A DNA stretch of 49,410 nt, from positions 1 through 49,410 of the forward strand of contig CAZYQE010000008.1 in the NCBI GenBank assembly GCA_964650315.1. Reading direction: 5' to 3'. Origin of the DNA: CAJMSU01 sp964650315 (lineage in GTDB: Bacteria; Bacillota_I; Bacilli_A; RF39; UBA660). The translations under genes were made by a program, and so were the position numbers. Below the pieces are notes generated by a model. The model was not told where the DNA came from and did not search any database. It saw only the letters and a program-made list of their open reading frames with translations. Below, piece by piece: positions 1-8,158 of the stretch. Position 1 is the first letter of the stretch. The number at the start of each line of letters is the position of its first letter.

Positions 1-119
1 GCATCTGGTCCTAAATTAACACCAAATTCATTAGCTATTTCATATTTCATTTTATCGATAGCTTGTTTAGCTCCTGGAACTCTCATTTTCATTGCATTGT
101 TATTAGAGTTGTTATTCAT
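1..119 (-). CDS. alpha/beta-type small acid-soluble spore protein (SASP), 3' end cut by window edge
   Basis: Only the first 39 codons are inside the window. They translate to an Asn-rich start followed by VPGAKQAIDKMKYEIANEFG and VNLGPDA. This is the hallmark of alpha/beta-type SASPs: the germination protease (GPR) site lies around the EIA/EFGV segment, and the family is about 60-70 residues. These proteins coat spore DNA and shield it from UV and other damage. A strong ribosome site (AGGAGGTGAAATAC) precedes the ATG. In Bacillus, sspA sits next to thiI, as here, which supports the call. I did not find a convincing sigma-G promoter in the 57 bases before it. Confidence 0.93.
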   Translation of the reverse strand, partial: MNNNSNNNAMKMRVPGAKQAIDKMKYEIANEFGVNLGPD

Positions 120-176
120 GTATTTCACCTCCTATAGTAATAGGTTGTGAATATATGTATAAATTATAATGGTAAT

Positions 177-1361
177 TTATAACAAAGAACTAAACTCATC
201 TTTATTATCATTAATTTCAATTGTTTCTATAGAATCTACTGCTTCTTCAATCATTTCTTCATAATTAAATTTAGATTCTTCTATACGTGAGGCTTCTATA
301 GTAGGATTAATTACTGGATGTTTAGGAACAAATACAGTACAACAATCCTCATATGGTAATATACTTGTTTCATATGTATCTATTTTTTGTGCTATATCTA
401 TTATTTCTAATTTATCTAGACAAGCAACTGGTCTAATTACTGGAATACTAGTTACATCATTAATAACTCTCATACTAGTTAATGTTTGAGAAGCAACTTG
501 TCCAATAGATTCTCCATTAACTATTACACATCCATCATATTTATTAACAATCTTTTCCATAATACGATACATCATTCTACGCATAATAGTAATAACATAA
601 TTAGAATGACAATTTTTATATATTTCTTCTTGTATTTTAGTAAAATTAACTATATGTAGATTAATACTTCCACCATATGGAATTAATTTTTTAGCTAAAG
701 TAATAACTTTATTACGAGCTTCTATACTAGTATGTGGTAGAGCTTCAAAATATACTGCATCTAAAGTCATTCCTCTTTTTAAAGCTAGGTATCCAGCAAC
801 TGGAGAATCAATTCCTCCACTAAGCATTAACATACCTTTAGGTTGAACACCAACAGGATAACCACCACTACCCATATAACTATTTAAATATATATAACTA
901 TTCTTTTCTCTAACTTCTACACTTACTAAAAGTTCTGGATTATGGACATCTACTTTTATATTATCTATATTCTTTAATATTACTCCACCTAAAGTCTTAG
1001 ATAACTCTAAACTATTAAGTTCAAATTCTTTATAACTTCTACTACTTTCAACTTTAAAAGTATTAAAATCTTCCTTCTTAACTATTTCCAATACTTTAGA
1101 TTTAATATCATCAATATTAGTATTAACAATATAAGCAATATGATACTTATATATACCAAATATTTTATCTATAATACTTTTAATACCATCTAAATCTTTA
1201 TCTTTAAACTCTATATACATACGAGCTCTATCTTTAGATATCTTAACATCATAATCTTTTAAACTATTTTTAACATTCTTATATAAAGTATTTATAAAAT
1301 AATTACGATTTCCTTTCTTAGTATTTAATTCCCCGTATTTAATAAGTATTATTTTATCCAT
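177..1361 (-). CDS. thiI: tRNA 4-thiouridine synthetase ThiI
   Basis: 394 aa, the length of the Bacillus-type ThiI that lacks the C-terminal rhodanese domain. An N-terminal ferredoxin-like/THUMP region (about residues 1-165) is followed by a PP-loop ATPase with SGGIDS at 181-186. The enzyme adenylates U8 of tRNA, and sulfur is delivered by a cysteine desulfurase; in other bacteria it also serves thiamine thiazole synthesis. No cysteine desulfurase gene is adjacent here, although one usually neighbours thiI in Bacillus. The ATG has a good ribosome site (GGGGTGATATT). It lies between ezrA and the SASP gene, and a candidate promoter overlaps the ezrA terminator just upstream. Confidence 0.95.
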   Translation of the reverse strand: MDKIILIKYGELNTKKGNRNYFINTLYKNVKNSLKDYDVKISKDRARMYIEFKDKDLDGIKSIIDKIFGIYKYHIAYIVNTNIDDIKSKVLEIVKKEDFNTFKVESSRSYKEFELNSLELSKTLGGVILKNIDNIKVDVHNPELLVSVEVREKNSYIYLNSYMGSGGYPVGVQPKGMLMLSGGIDSPVAGYLALKRGMTLDAVYFEALPHTSIEARNKVITLAKKLIPYGGSINLHIVNFTKIQEEIYKNCHSNYVITIMRRMMYRIMEKIVNKYDGCVIVNGESIGQVASQTLTSMRVINDVTSIPVIRPVACLDKLEIIDIAQKIDTYETSILPYEDCCTVFVPKHPVINPTIEASRIEESKFNYEEMIEEAVDSIETIEINDNKDEFSSLL

Positions 1362-1385
1362 AATATCACCCCAAATAACGTAAAT

Positions 1386-1414
1386 ATTTTATCAAAAAAA
1401 AATATATAAATCAA
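1386..1414 (-). promoter_or_regulatory. candidate sigma-A promoter for thiI
   Basis: On the minus strand: TTGATT (1409-1414), a 17-base spacer, and TAAAAT (1386-1391), 25 bases before the thiI start. It overlaps the terminator hairpin after ezrA. The match is good, but the region is A/T-only, so chance matches are likely. Confidence 0.45.
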
Positions 1415-1430
1415 TAAATCTATATATTTT
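1391..1430 (-). terminator. Rho-independent terminator after ezrA
   Basis: Minus-strand arms AAAATATATA / TATATATTTT around a 12-base loop, followed by a run of T. The hairpin overlaps the ezrA stop codon. The stem is all A-T, so it is weak. Confidence 0.5.
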
Positions 1431-3138
1431 AATTATCATAAATATTAAGTAATTTTTGATATATATCTTTATCTACTAAAGAAGTAGATTTTATAGATAT
1501 ATCTAATGCGTCTTTATAATCCCCTTTAGCAAATAATTCTTCTGCATCTAAAAGACCCATATCAACATCATCATAGAAAGATCTATATCTATTACCATAT
1601 ACTATAGCCATTTCAGCAAGCTTAGCAGTCTTAATCATTTCATTAGTAGTATTATAAAGTTTTAATACTAAATCCCTTGCAGTATCTACTCTAGTATTTA
1701 AAGTCTTAATAACTATAGGTTTTCTATCTAATTCTTTAACTATTTCTTCTATTGCTTCATTAGCTTCAGATAATTCAACAAAATAATTATCTGTAATTAC
1801 TGGTAACTTATAAGTTCTCATCTTTTCTTTACATTTCTTTAAGAAATCCCTAATTTCATCTAATTGTTCTCTAGCTCTTACTTCATCATCATGCATATTT
1901 CCTAAAGATTTTAATGCTTTATCTAAATCTTCTTCCATATTCTTTAATCTCTTAGTTAAAGCATCTATTTCTTTATGTAATACAGAATATGGAGCAGAAG
2001 AAGCCTTTTCTTTAGATACTAACTTCTTATAATCATCATTAATTACAATCAACGTCTTCTTAACATCATGAATAATATCCACATCTTCTTCATTTAAATC
2101 ATACATATTCTTTATATCTTCTAATTGATTATAAATATCTTCTACTAATTTATTAGTATTATCTAACTTTTTAGAGAAATCTTTCTCCATTTCTTCATAT
2201 ACTTTTCTAGATAATCTTTCTTTTTCAAAATCAACAAAAATACTATCTAAATATTCAAGCATAGTCTTTAACTCAAACATACAATCTTCTAAATTAAGAA
2301 CTTTTACTTTATCTAATACTGCATTAATATTCTTTTCAGATTCTTCAATATTATAGTCTATATTTAAATATTCTAATGGATAACCTTCTTTTTCCATATT
2401 TTCTGCAGTAGTTTTTATCTCCTTAAGTCTATTAGGAATAATTTGTCTAGACATTAATAATAAATCAGGTACTTCTTCTACTACTATACCCATATGATCT
2501 ATTATGGCATCTAGTGCTTTAACTATATGAACTACTTCAGTATATTCATTCTTATCCATTACTTTTTCAAAATCTAAGAATCTTTTTTCTATATTTTCAA
2601 ATTGTAATTCAATAGCTTCTTGCATATCATCATACATATCTTTATGAGTATTAAACTCTTTAGATAATCTTCTATATTTAGCTTTTAATTTAGTAACTAT
2701 AGATCTATATTTTTCTTCACTTAAAGTAATCTCTTTAACTTGATCTAAGATATCATTAGCTATCTCTCTAGCTTTATATATTTCCATTTCAGTCTTAGCT
2801 AATCTATATCTACAAGTCTTATAATCACCTTTTTCAATATACATATCTAAGTCAACTAACATATCATCTATTTGTACTAATTCATTTTCTTTTAAACTAA
2901 TAAAATCATCATGCCAATTATTATATTTAACTTCCATCTTTTCATTTTTAATAATTGGTTCTACTTTAGAAAGTTCTAATAATACAGGTGTAGAAGCAAC
3001 TAAATTCTTTTCTACTTCTAACTCTGTAACTTTCTTACGATAACTATTTACTATAGCTCTCTTCGTAAAGTAAAGTATAACTAAAATAAGCACAATACTA
3101 ACTATAATTATTGAACCTATAATTAACATATACTTCAC
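1429..3138 (-). CDS. ezrA: septation ring formation regulator EzrA
   Basis: 569 aa, close to the family length (about 560-570). One N-terminal membrane segment (about residues 4-25) is followed by an almost entirely alpha-helical, coiled-coil, spectrin-like cytoplasmic region. EzrA binds FtsZ and divisome proteins and limits Z-ring formation to midcell in Firmicutes. The ribosome site GGAGGTGAAGTAT precedes the ATG. The position beside thiI and rpsD matches the Bacillus order, which helps because the coiled-coil sequence alone would be a weaker identifier. Confidence 0.9.
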   Translation of the reverse strand: MKYMLIIGSIIIVSIVLILVILYFTKRAIVNSYRKKVTELEVEKNLVASTPVLLELSKVEPIIKNEKMEVKYNNWHDDFISLKENELVQIDDMLVDLDMYIEKGDYKTCRYRLAKTEMEIYKAREIANDILDQVKEITLSEEKYRSIVTKLKAKYRRLSKEFNTHKDMYDDMQEAIELQFENIEKRFLDFEKVMDKNEYTEVVHIVKALDAIIDHMGIVVEEVPDLLLMSRQIIPNRLKEIKTTAENMEKEGYPLEYLNIDYNIEESEKNINAVLDKVKVLNLEDCMFELKTMLEYLDSIFVDFEKERLSRKVYEEMEKDFSKKLDNTNKLVEDIYNQLEDIKNMYDLNEEDVDIIHDVKKTLIVINDDYKKLVSKEKASSAPYSVLHKEIDALTKRLKNMEEDLDKALKSLGNMHDDEVRAREQLDEIRDFLKKCKEKMRTYKLPVITDNYFVELSEANEAIEEIVKELDRKPIVIKTLNTRVDTARDLVLKLYNTTNEMIKTAKLAEMAIVYGNRYRSFYDDVDMGLLDAEELFAKGDYKDALDISIKSTSLVDKDIYQKLLNIYDN

Positions 3139-3238
3139 CTCCGATTATTACCTAATTATATTCTATCACAATTAATATACAAATATCTACAAATTTAGAA
3201 AATAAAACTAAAAAGATTAATACAAAGTATTATAATCC

Positions 3239-3267
3239 TTGACATATAAAGGTTTTTTTAATATAAT
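3239..3267 (+). promoter_or_regulatory. consensus sigma-A promoter of rpsD
   Basis: TTGACA (3239-3244), exactly 17 bases, then TATAAT (3262-3267): a perfect consensus vegetative promoter. Transcription should start near 3274, leaving an untranslated leader of about 155 bases before rpsD. Confidence 0.9.
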
Positions 3268-3269
3268 TA

Positions 3270-3428
3270 ATACTGCAATTCACTTAACAGCGGATTTAGA
3301 ATATTTTAACGTGTTTTTTAATGTAATTTGAGTAACAATTGCTGTTTACGCGAAAAAGTAATAAAAACTCCCTAAAATATGACTAAATCATTTGGGTGAA
3401 GTGTATAATTTATAGAAAGGAGAAACTT
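3270..3428 (+). ncRNA. putative ribosomal protein S4 autoregulatory leader
   Basis: The leader of about 155 bases between the rpsD promoter and start codon holds pairing segments GCAATT (about 3275) with AATTGC, and AACAGC (about 3285) with GCTGTT. They overlap on the 3' side, as expected for competing or pseudoknotted helices. In Bacillus subtilis, S4 represses its own mRNA through such a leader (known biology). A second imperfect pairing, CTCCC/TTTGGG, lies closer to the ribosome site. The assignment rests on position and partial folding by eye, not on a covariance model. Confidence 0.5.
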
Positions 3429-4031
3429 ATGGCAAGATATACAGGATCTAGTTATAAACAAGCTCGTCGTGTTGGTTTTTCATTACTTGAAAATGGTAAA
3501 GAATTAGCTCGTCGCCCATATGGACCTGGTCAACATGGTAATAGCCGTAGAGGTAAATTATCAGACTATGGTATTCAATTAAAAGAAAAACAAAAAGTTC
3601 GTTTTATGTATGGAATGAATGAAAGACAATTTAAAAACACTTTTAGAAAAGCTGAAAAGATTAAGGGTGTTAAGGGTACTAACTTCTTAAGATTACTTGA
3701 ATCTCGTTTAGATAACTTAGTTTATCGTACAGGATTCGCATCTACTAGACGTGGAGCAAGACAACTTGTTAACCATGGACATGTTACTGTTAATGGTAAA
3801 AAAGTTGATATTCCTTCATATCAAGTTAAAGTTGGAGATGTTATCTCTCTAAGAGATAAAGATAAAAACTTAAAAGTAGTTGCTGAAAGCTTATCTAAAG
3901 TTAATAAAAGAGTTGATTTTATTAAATATGATGAGAAAAAAATGGAATGTACTTATGTAAGACTTCCAGAAAGAAATGAGCTTAATGCTGATATTAATGA
4001 ATCATTAATAGTTGAGTTTTATAACAAATAA
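3429..4031 (+). CDS. rpsD: 30S ribosomal protein S4
   Basis: 200 aa, standard length, of the cysteine-free (non-zinc) S4 type. The N-terminal domain is followed by the S4 RNA-binding motif (LESRLDNLVYRTGFASTRRG). S4 is a primary 16S rRNA binder that starts assembly of the small subunit. The in-frame ATG at 3396 would add 11 residues without a Shine-Dalgarno; the start chosen at 3429 has AGAAAGGAGAAACTT before it and gives the family's MARYTG start. The gene is monocistronic, with its own promoter and a bidirectional terminator. In Bacillus too it lies near tyrS and ezrA. Confidence 0.97.
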   Translation: MARYTGSSYKQARRVGFSLLENGKELARRPYGPGQHGNSRRGKLSDYGIQLKEKQKVRFMYGMNERQFKNTFRKAEKIKGVKGTNFLRLLESRLDNLVYRTGFASTRRGARQLVNHGHVTVNGKKVDIPSYQVKVGDVISLRDKDKNLKVVAESLSKVNKRVDFIKYDEKKMECTYVRLPERNELNADINESLIVEFYNK

Positions 4032-4062
4032 AATAAAGGTTAAATTAAACCTTTATTTTTTT
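4032..4062. terminator. bidirectional terminator between rpsD and the convergent gene
   Basis: Perfect stem TAAAGGTT/AACCTTTA with a 6-base loop. It has a T-run on the plus strand and a T-rich flank on the minus strand, so it serves rpsD and the gene ending at 4061. Confidence 0.85.
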
Positions 4063-4342
4063 ATATCTTTTTATCTAAATATTGTCCTATTACATCTTTA
4101 GCAATCTCTACATATGTTATACATGCTTCTAAATAATCATCTTCACTAACATTATCAGAGTTTAAATCTAATATTTTTTTACTATGTAGATAATCTAATT
4201 TTATACCATCTTGTTTACTAAGTTCATCAAATATAACTATTAATTCTTTTATAGAATTGATTAATTCATCTTTTTTATCTTTAGTATTCAAATCTTTAAA
4301 AGCACTTATGTAGTTATTAAAAGCTTCTTTTCTTTCATCCAT
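4061..4342 (-). CDS. hypothetical protein, 93 aa
   Basis: I do not recognise this gene. The product is a small, acidic, probably all-helical cytoplasmic protein rich in Lys, Asp and Glu, with no signal peptide or membrane segment. It starts one base after the stop of the 140-aa gene upstream, so the two form an operon. Its ribosome site is weak (AGGG about 12 bases before the ATG), which suggests translational coupling. It ends at the bidirectional terminator shared with rpsD. Confidence 0.7.
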   Translation of the reverse strand: MDERKEAFNNYISAFKDLNTKDKKDELINSIKELIVIFDELSKQDGIKLDYLHSKKILDLNSDNVSEDDYLEACITYVEIAKDVIGQYLDKKI

Positions 4343-4343
4343 A

Positions 4344-4766
4344 TTATTTTACTACCCTATTCATTTCTTCTGAAGTTATTATTTCTTCTGCTGTCATACG
4401 TTCTAATTCCATATTTTTAGGATTTAATTTTCTATGGGTAACTTTCCATAATGGATTTCTGGCTTTCCAAGATCTTTTATATTTATTCATTTGTACTTTT
4501 TTATCTCTTGCTTCCTGATCCACAGCCCATTGTTCTTGATGCTTTCCTCTTTTTTTATCTCCTATTTCAGTAGAAATAGCTATATGACGATCCAATTCAT
4601 TTCTTAAACTATTTTTTTCTTCCTCAGAAATACGAGCTCCCGCTATTTTATCTTCAAAAGCTCTTATCCAGTTTTTACCTACTTCATCATGTTCATCATA
4701 ATTCCAAGTACCTTCATCACGTTGTAATTCACTATTTAATCCTTGATAAGTATACATATTATACAT
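4344..4766 (-). CDS. hypothetical protein, 140 aa
   Basis: I do not recognise this gene. The product is hydrophilic, with many charged residues and several tryptophans (for example GTWNYDEHDEVGKNWIRAF near the N terminus and SWKARNPLWKVTHRKLNP near the C terminus), and no membrane segment. GGAGGGTTTTGT gives a strong ribosome site. It is the first gene of a two-gene operon placed between rpsD and the tyrS unit, where Bacillus has no counterpart that I know of. Confidence 0.7.
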   Translation of the reverse strand: MYNMYTYQGLNSELQRDEGTWNYDEHDEVGKNWIRAFEDKIAGARISEEEKNSLRNELDRHIAISTEIGDKKRGKHQEQWAVDQEARDKKVQMNKYKRSWKARNPLWKVTHRKLNPKNMELERMTAEEIITSEEMNRVVK

Positions 4767-4799
4767 ACAAAACCCTCCTATATTGTATTATATATTTTA

Positions 4800-4829
4800 T
4801 TTTAACATATTTTTATACTATTTTGTCAA
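4800..4829 (-). promoter_or_regulatory. candidate promoter for the two-orphan operon
   Basis: A perfect -35 TTGACA on the minus strand (4824-4829) is followed after 17-18 bases by a poor -10 (GTTAAA/TTAAAA). Confidence 0.5.
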
Positions 4830-4840
4830 TCTAGATAATA

Positions 4841-4862
4841 AAAACCTAGTCTTATTGACTAG
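4841..4862 (-). terminator. terminator after the histidine phosphatase gene
   Basis: Minus-strand stem CTAGTC-AATAA-GACTAG followed by GTTTTTATT, directly behind the stop codon at 4866. Confidence 0.8.
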
Positions 4863-4865
4863 CTT

Positions 4866-5399
4866 TTACATATACTCTATTTCCCTACAATCACAGTTAT
4901 TTACTGTTATATGCTCTAAATTTTTAGATAAATCTTCATTATTTAATATATGATATAACATTCTGAATATAGAACTATGTGTAACTATTAAGATATCCTT
5001 ATCTTTCTTTTTAGATATATATTTTAGAAACTTTCTAACTCTTTTTTCTATATCTTTTATTGGCTCTACACCATCATCATTAGAATTTAATTCATAATTC
5101 CAATATTTATCAATATCATAATTATCTCTACTCTTACCTTCTAAATTGCCAAGATCTCGTTCAATTAATCTTCTATCTTTTACTATAGGTGTTCTATCAC
5201 CTACTAATATATAAGCTGTTTCTACAGCTCTAACTAATGGAGACATATAACATATATCAAAATGTTTATCTTTAAGTTCACCACGTAGTCTCTTACACTG
5301 TCTTCTTCCTCTATCATTCATTAATTCATTACTTAGACCTTGCATTATACCATCTTTATTATTATCTGTTTCTCCATGTCTTACTAAAGTTATCTTCAT
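4866..5399 (-). CDS. histidine phosphatase superfamily protein (phosphoglycerate mutase-like)
   Basis: 177 aa. The N-terminal VRHGET motif carries the phospho-accepting histidine (residue 8). The later partners are the arginine/glutamate region ERDLGNLEG and the second histidine in VTHSS near the C terminus. The family includes cofactor-dependent phosphoglycerate mutases and many small-molecule phosphatases (GpmB/CobC-like). The substrate cannot be told from sequence; the length favours a phosphatase over the glycolytic enzyme (about 230-250 aa). The start overlaps the stop of the preceding gene by one base (TAATG), so the two are translationally coupled. Confidence 0.85.
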   Translation of the reverse strand: MKITLVRHGETDNNKDGIMQGLSNELMNDRGRRQCKRLRGELKDKHFDICYMSPLVRAVETAYILVGDRTPIVKDRRLIERDLGNLEGKSRDNYDIDKYWNYELNSNDDGVEPIKDIEKRVRKFLKYISKKKDKDILIVTHSSIFRMLYHILNNEDLSKNLEHITVNNCDCREIEYM

Positions 5400-6610
5400 T
5401 ATTTAACCTCCAGTACTTTTAACGCATCACTATAAGTAATAAATTTAGATAAATAACCTTCATTTTCATAAGAAGAATAACCACTTATAACATAATCTCC
5501 ATCTATTAATCTAATTTGAGTAAAATAATCATTCTTATTATCGTCATATTTAATTACATCAGTTTTTTCTAAGTCAAAACTATATTTACCTATTAGGGCA
5601 TCATAACTTTCTTGATTATGCTTATTTGAACTAGAAATAGAACCAATAGTAATAATATTATTATGAGAATCAGTAATAAGTTTATTAAATCTTTCTTTTC
5701 CTGAGGATCTATATACTACTTCATTTATAGTATTTAAATTTAAATCTAATTCAATCATTATGGCATCAGTATCTAAAGAATTAATTACTTTACCACCACT
5801 AATTACTAGATGATTTCCATTAACTACAACACCAGTAAATCCATATTCATCTATTTTATTAAATTTCTTATAAGAAACTAAATTACCACTCATATCATAT
5901 TTAACAATAACACCATCATTAGTAGCTGATTTACCAACCACATAAATATAATTATCATAAATAATAAAATCATTATAAATAGCTATCTTATTAGAACCAT
6001 AATTACTTCTCCATAAAAGATCTCCATCTTTACTATATTTAAGTATGAAAGCTCCACCTTTGTCATTACCGATAGTTCTATCTTTATAAATACTTTGACC
6101 AGTAACTATATAACCATTATCTATATATTTAACACTAGTAAACGTAGTATTTTTTAGTCCCTTTAATTTCTTCTCTAATATAACTTCTCCATATTTATCA
6201 TATTTAACCAATAGACCTTCTTGCACTTTATTATTCTCACAGTTACCTACAGCAATTATATTTTCTTCATTATCAATAGCAACTCCTAAATAGGAACTCT
6301 TATTAGATTTATTATAGACTTGCTCCCATATTTTTTCTTTTTTACTATCGTATTTAGTAACTTTACCTTTTTCTATCATTTTATCGTTATTATTATTACT
6401 ACCTACAGTAATATATTCACTATTATAATAAATAAAATTATTAATACCATCAAAAGAACTTTTATGATTTCTTTTTAAATAATTACTAACAAACAAGTAA
6501 CTAATTTCTAAACACAGTACTAAAACACATACTAAAATAATAGTAGTAATTGCTTTTAATATTTTATCTCTTTTAGTAAGTTTTCTAGGTCTTCCTCTTT
6601 TTTTCTTCAT
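5399..6610 (-). CDS. membrane-anchored beta-propeller-like protein of unknown function
   Basis: 403 aa. A short basic cytoplasmic N terminus (KKKRGRPRKLTKR) and one membrane segment (about residues 18-46) are followed by an extracellular region. This region is built from about seven to eight repeats of roughly 40-50 residues with the pattern 'vG....g.ivKYd..G.l.w.k.' (for example LLVKYDKYGEVILEKKL and AFILKYSKDGDLLWRSNYG). The pattern resembles the SBBP-type and WD/PQQ-like propeller blades seen in bacterial surface proteins. It lies 38 bases after tyrS with no terminator between, so it probably shares the tyrosine T-box transcript. The function is unknown. Confidence 0.75.
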   Translation of the reverse strand: MKKKRGRPRKLTKRDKILKAITTIILVCVLVLCLEISYLFVSNYLKRNHKSSFDGINNFIYYNSEYITVGSNNNNDKMIEKGKVTKYDSKKEKIWEQVYNKSNKSSYLGVAIDNEENIIAVGNCENNKVQEGLLVKYDKYGEVILEKKLKGLKNTTFTSVKYIDNGYIVTGQSIYKDRTIGNDKGGAFILKYSKDGDLLWRSNYGSNKIAIYNDFIIYDNYIYVVGKSATNDGVIVKYDMSGNLVSYKKFNKIDEYGFTGVVVNGNHLVISGGKVINSLDTDAIMIELDLNLNTINEVVYRSSGKERFNKLITDSHNNIITIGSISSSNKHNQESYDALIGKYSFDLEKTDVIKYDDNKNDYFTQIRLIDGDYVISGYSSYENEGYLSKFITYSDALKVLEVK

Positions 6611-6648
6611 AATTAACTCCTGTTTAAAATAAAAGAGGTATTAGAAAT

Positions 6649-7881
6649 CTATTCATATATACCTATAAAATATTTCTTTTTACCTCTCCTTATAACTATG
6701 TATTTTTGTCCTATCAGCACATTTTTAGTAACAAGAAAGTCCAAATCTGCTACCTTTTCACCATTTAAACTAATAGAATTATTACTTATAAACTCTCTAG
6801 CTTCTCTTTTACTAGAGCATACATTATTTTCTACTAATAAGTCAACTAGTAAAGTATCTTTATTTATCTTAAATGGTTCAATTCCTTTAAAAGCATCTTC
6901 TATTTGACTGTCTGTTAAATCCTTAATATTTCCACTAAATAGGGATTCACTTATCTTAACTGCCTCAAGATATGCGTCTTCCCCATGCAAATCAGTAATT
7001 ACTTCACGAGCAAGCGCTTTATGAGCTTCTCTTAAATGTGGATTTTCTTTATTAGATTTTTCTAACTGTTCTATTTCTTCTTTAGATAAGAAAGTAAATA
7101 CTTTTAAATAATCAATAACCATCTCATCATCAGAATTTATAAGATATTGATATAACTCATAACTAGAAGTCTTATTTCTATCTAACCATAATGCATTACC
7201 CTCACTTTTACCAAACTTATTACCATATTTATCTAGTATTAGTGGCATAGTAAACGCATATGCTTGTTTATCTAATTTCTTTCTAATTAATTCTACACCA
7301 GTAGTAATATTACCCCATTGATCAGAACCAGCACATTGTAGTGAAACATCTTTTGTTTCATTTAAATATAAGTAATCATAACCTTGCATTAAAGTATATG
7401 TAAATTCAGCAAATGTAATACCTGTTTCCAATCTTCTAGAAATAATATCTTTATTTAACATATAATTAATATTAATATATTTACCTACATCTCTTAAAAA
7501 ATCAATCAAAGAAATATCTTTAAACCAATCATAATTATTAACTATTTCCACGTTTCCATCAAATATATCAGATACTTGTTTAGATATACCTTCTAAATTC
7601 TTATTTATAGTTTCTTTAGATATAATTTCACGTTCTGCAGTAGGTCTAGGATCTCCAATAAGACCAGTAGCTCCTCCACATAATAATATAGGCTTATGAC
7701 CAGCTTTTGCAAGTCTTTTAGCTGTTACTAAAGAAGAATAATGTCCTAAATGCAAACTATCTGCAGTAGGATCAGTACCCCAATAGAATGTAATACTCTC
7801 ATTATTTAATTTATCTTCTAAGTCCTCTCCTGCAACATCTTTAATTAAACCTCTCCACATTAAATCATCATATAATTTCAT
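6649..7881 (-). CDS. tyrS: tyrosyl-tRNA synthetase
   Basis: 410 aa class I synthetase. The HIGH-like motif is HLGH (residues 44-47), the KMSKS-like motif is KFGKS (near residue 225), and the C-terminal S4-like RNA-binding domain includes SSKREAREFISNNSISLNG. It charges tRNA-Tyr. The ATG follows AGGAGGTTAAATT. A tyrosine T-box leader lies directly upstream, so expression should rise when uncharged tRNA-Tyr accumulates. Proximity to rpsD matches Bacillus. Confidence 0.97.
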   Translation of the reverse strand: MKLYDDLMWRGLIKDVAGEDLEDKLNNESITFYWGTDPTADSLHLGHYSSLVTAKRLAKAGHKPILLCGGATGLIGDPRPTAEREIISKETINKNLEGISKQVSDIFDGNVEIVNNYDWFKDISLIDFLRDVGKYININYMLNKDIISRRLETGITFAEFTYTLMQGYDYLYLNETKDVSLQCAGSDQWGNITTGVELIRKKLDKQAYAFTMPLILDKYGNKFGKSEGNALWLDRNKTSSYELYQYLINSDDEMVIDYLKVFTFLSKEEIEQLEKSNKENPHLREAHKALAREVITDLHGEDAYLEAVKISESLFSGNIKDLTDSQIEDAFKGIEPFKINKDTLLVDLLVENNVCSSKREAREFISNNSISLNGEKVADLDFLVTKNVLIGQKYIVIRRGKKKYFIGIYE

Positions 7882-7897
7882 AATTTAACCTCCTAAA

Positions 7898-8105
7898 AAT
7901 AATAAAAACTACCCTCCAATAAGGACGAATAGTTCGCGGTACCACCTTAATTCATAAGTAAAAACTTATACTCTCAAATATCTTAACGCGATAAACGATT
8001 TTTCTCATAATAGTGTATTTCATAATTAATTATTTTTTAGTTTTCACCAACCACTAAATCTCTATTACTAAATAATTATTATTACTGTTCTATTAATCAT
8101 AGAAA
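7898..8105 (-). ncRNA. T-box leader, tyrosine specific
   Basis: The minus-strand leader carries the T-box sequence AAGGTGGTACCGCG (7935-7948 region), whose TGGT pairs with the ACCA-type tRNA end. It also has a GGTTGGTGAAAAC stem I element (8037-8052 region). The specifier codon is probably TAC (8015-8017) in the context TGAAATACAC, that is Tyr, which agrees with the downstream tyrS. The terminator helix pairs AACTA with TAGTT before TTTTATT just ahead of the tyrS ribosome site. Confidence 0.93.
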
Positions 8106-8120
8106 ATTATATGTATAATA
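8106..8120 (-). promoter_or_regulatory. candidate -10 region of the tyrS T-box transcript
   Basis: Overlapping TATTAT (8115-8120) and TATAAT (8106-8111) on the minus strand lie just upstream of the T-box. No clear -35 is seen at 17 bases. Confidence 0.35.
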
Positions 8121-8133
8121 TAACATAAAATAA

Positions 8134-8158
8134 CAAAAAAAAGAAGATTATTTCTTCT
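8134..8158 (-). terminator. terminator after the YtxH-like gene
   Basis: Minus-strand stem AGAAGA / TCTTCT with a 5-base loop, followed by a run of T. It overlaps the stop codon at 8148. Confidence 0.75.

Noticed and set aside
120..176. Possible sigma-G promoter before the SASP gene (a CATTATA -10-like string)
   Set aside because: No acceptable -35 element at 17-18 bases; one degenerate match in A/T-rich sequence is not evidence.
4061..4766. Toxin-antitoxin pair
   Set aside because: Only the size and coupling suggest it; no toxin or antitoxin motif is visible, so it is not annotated as such.
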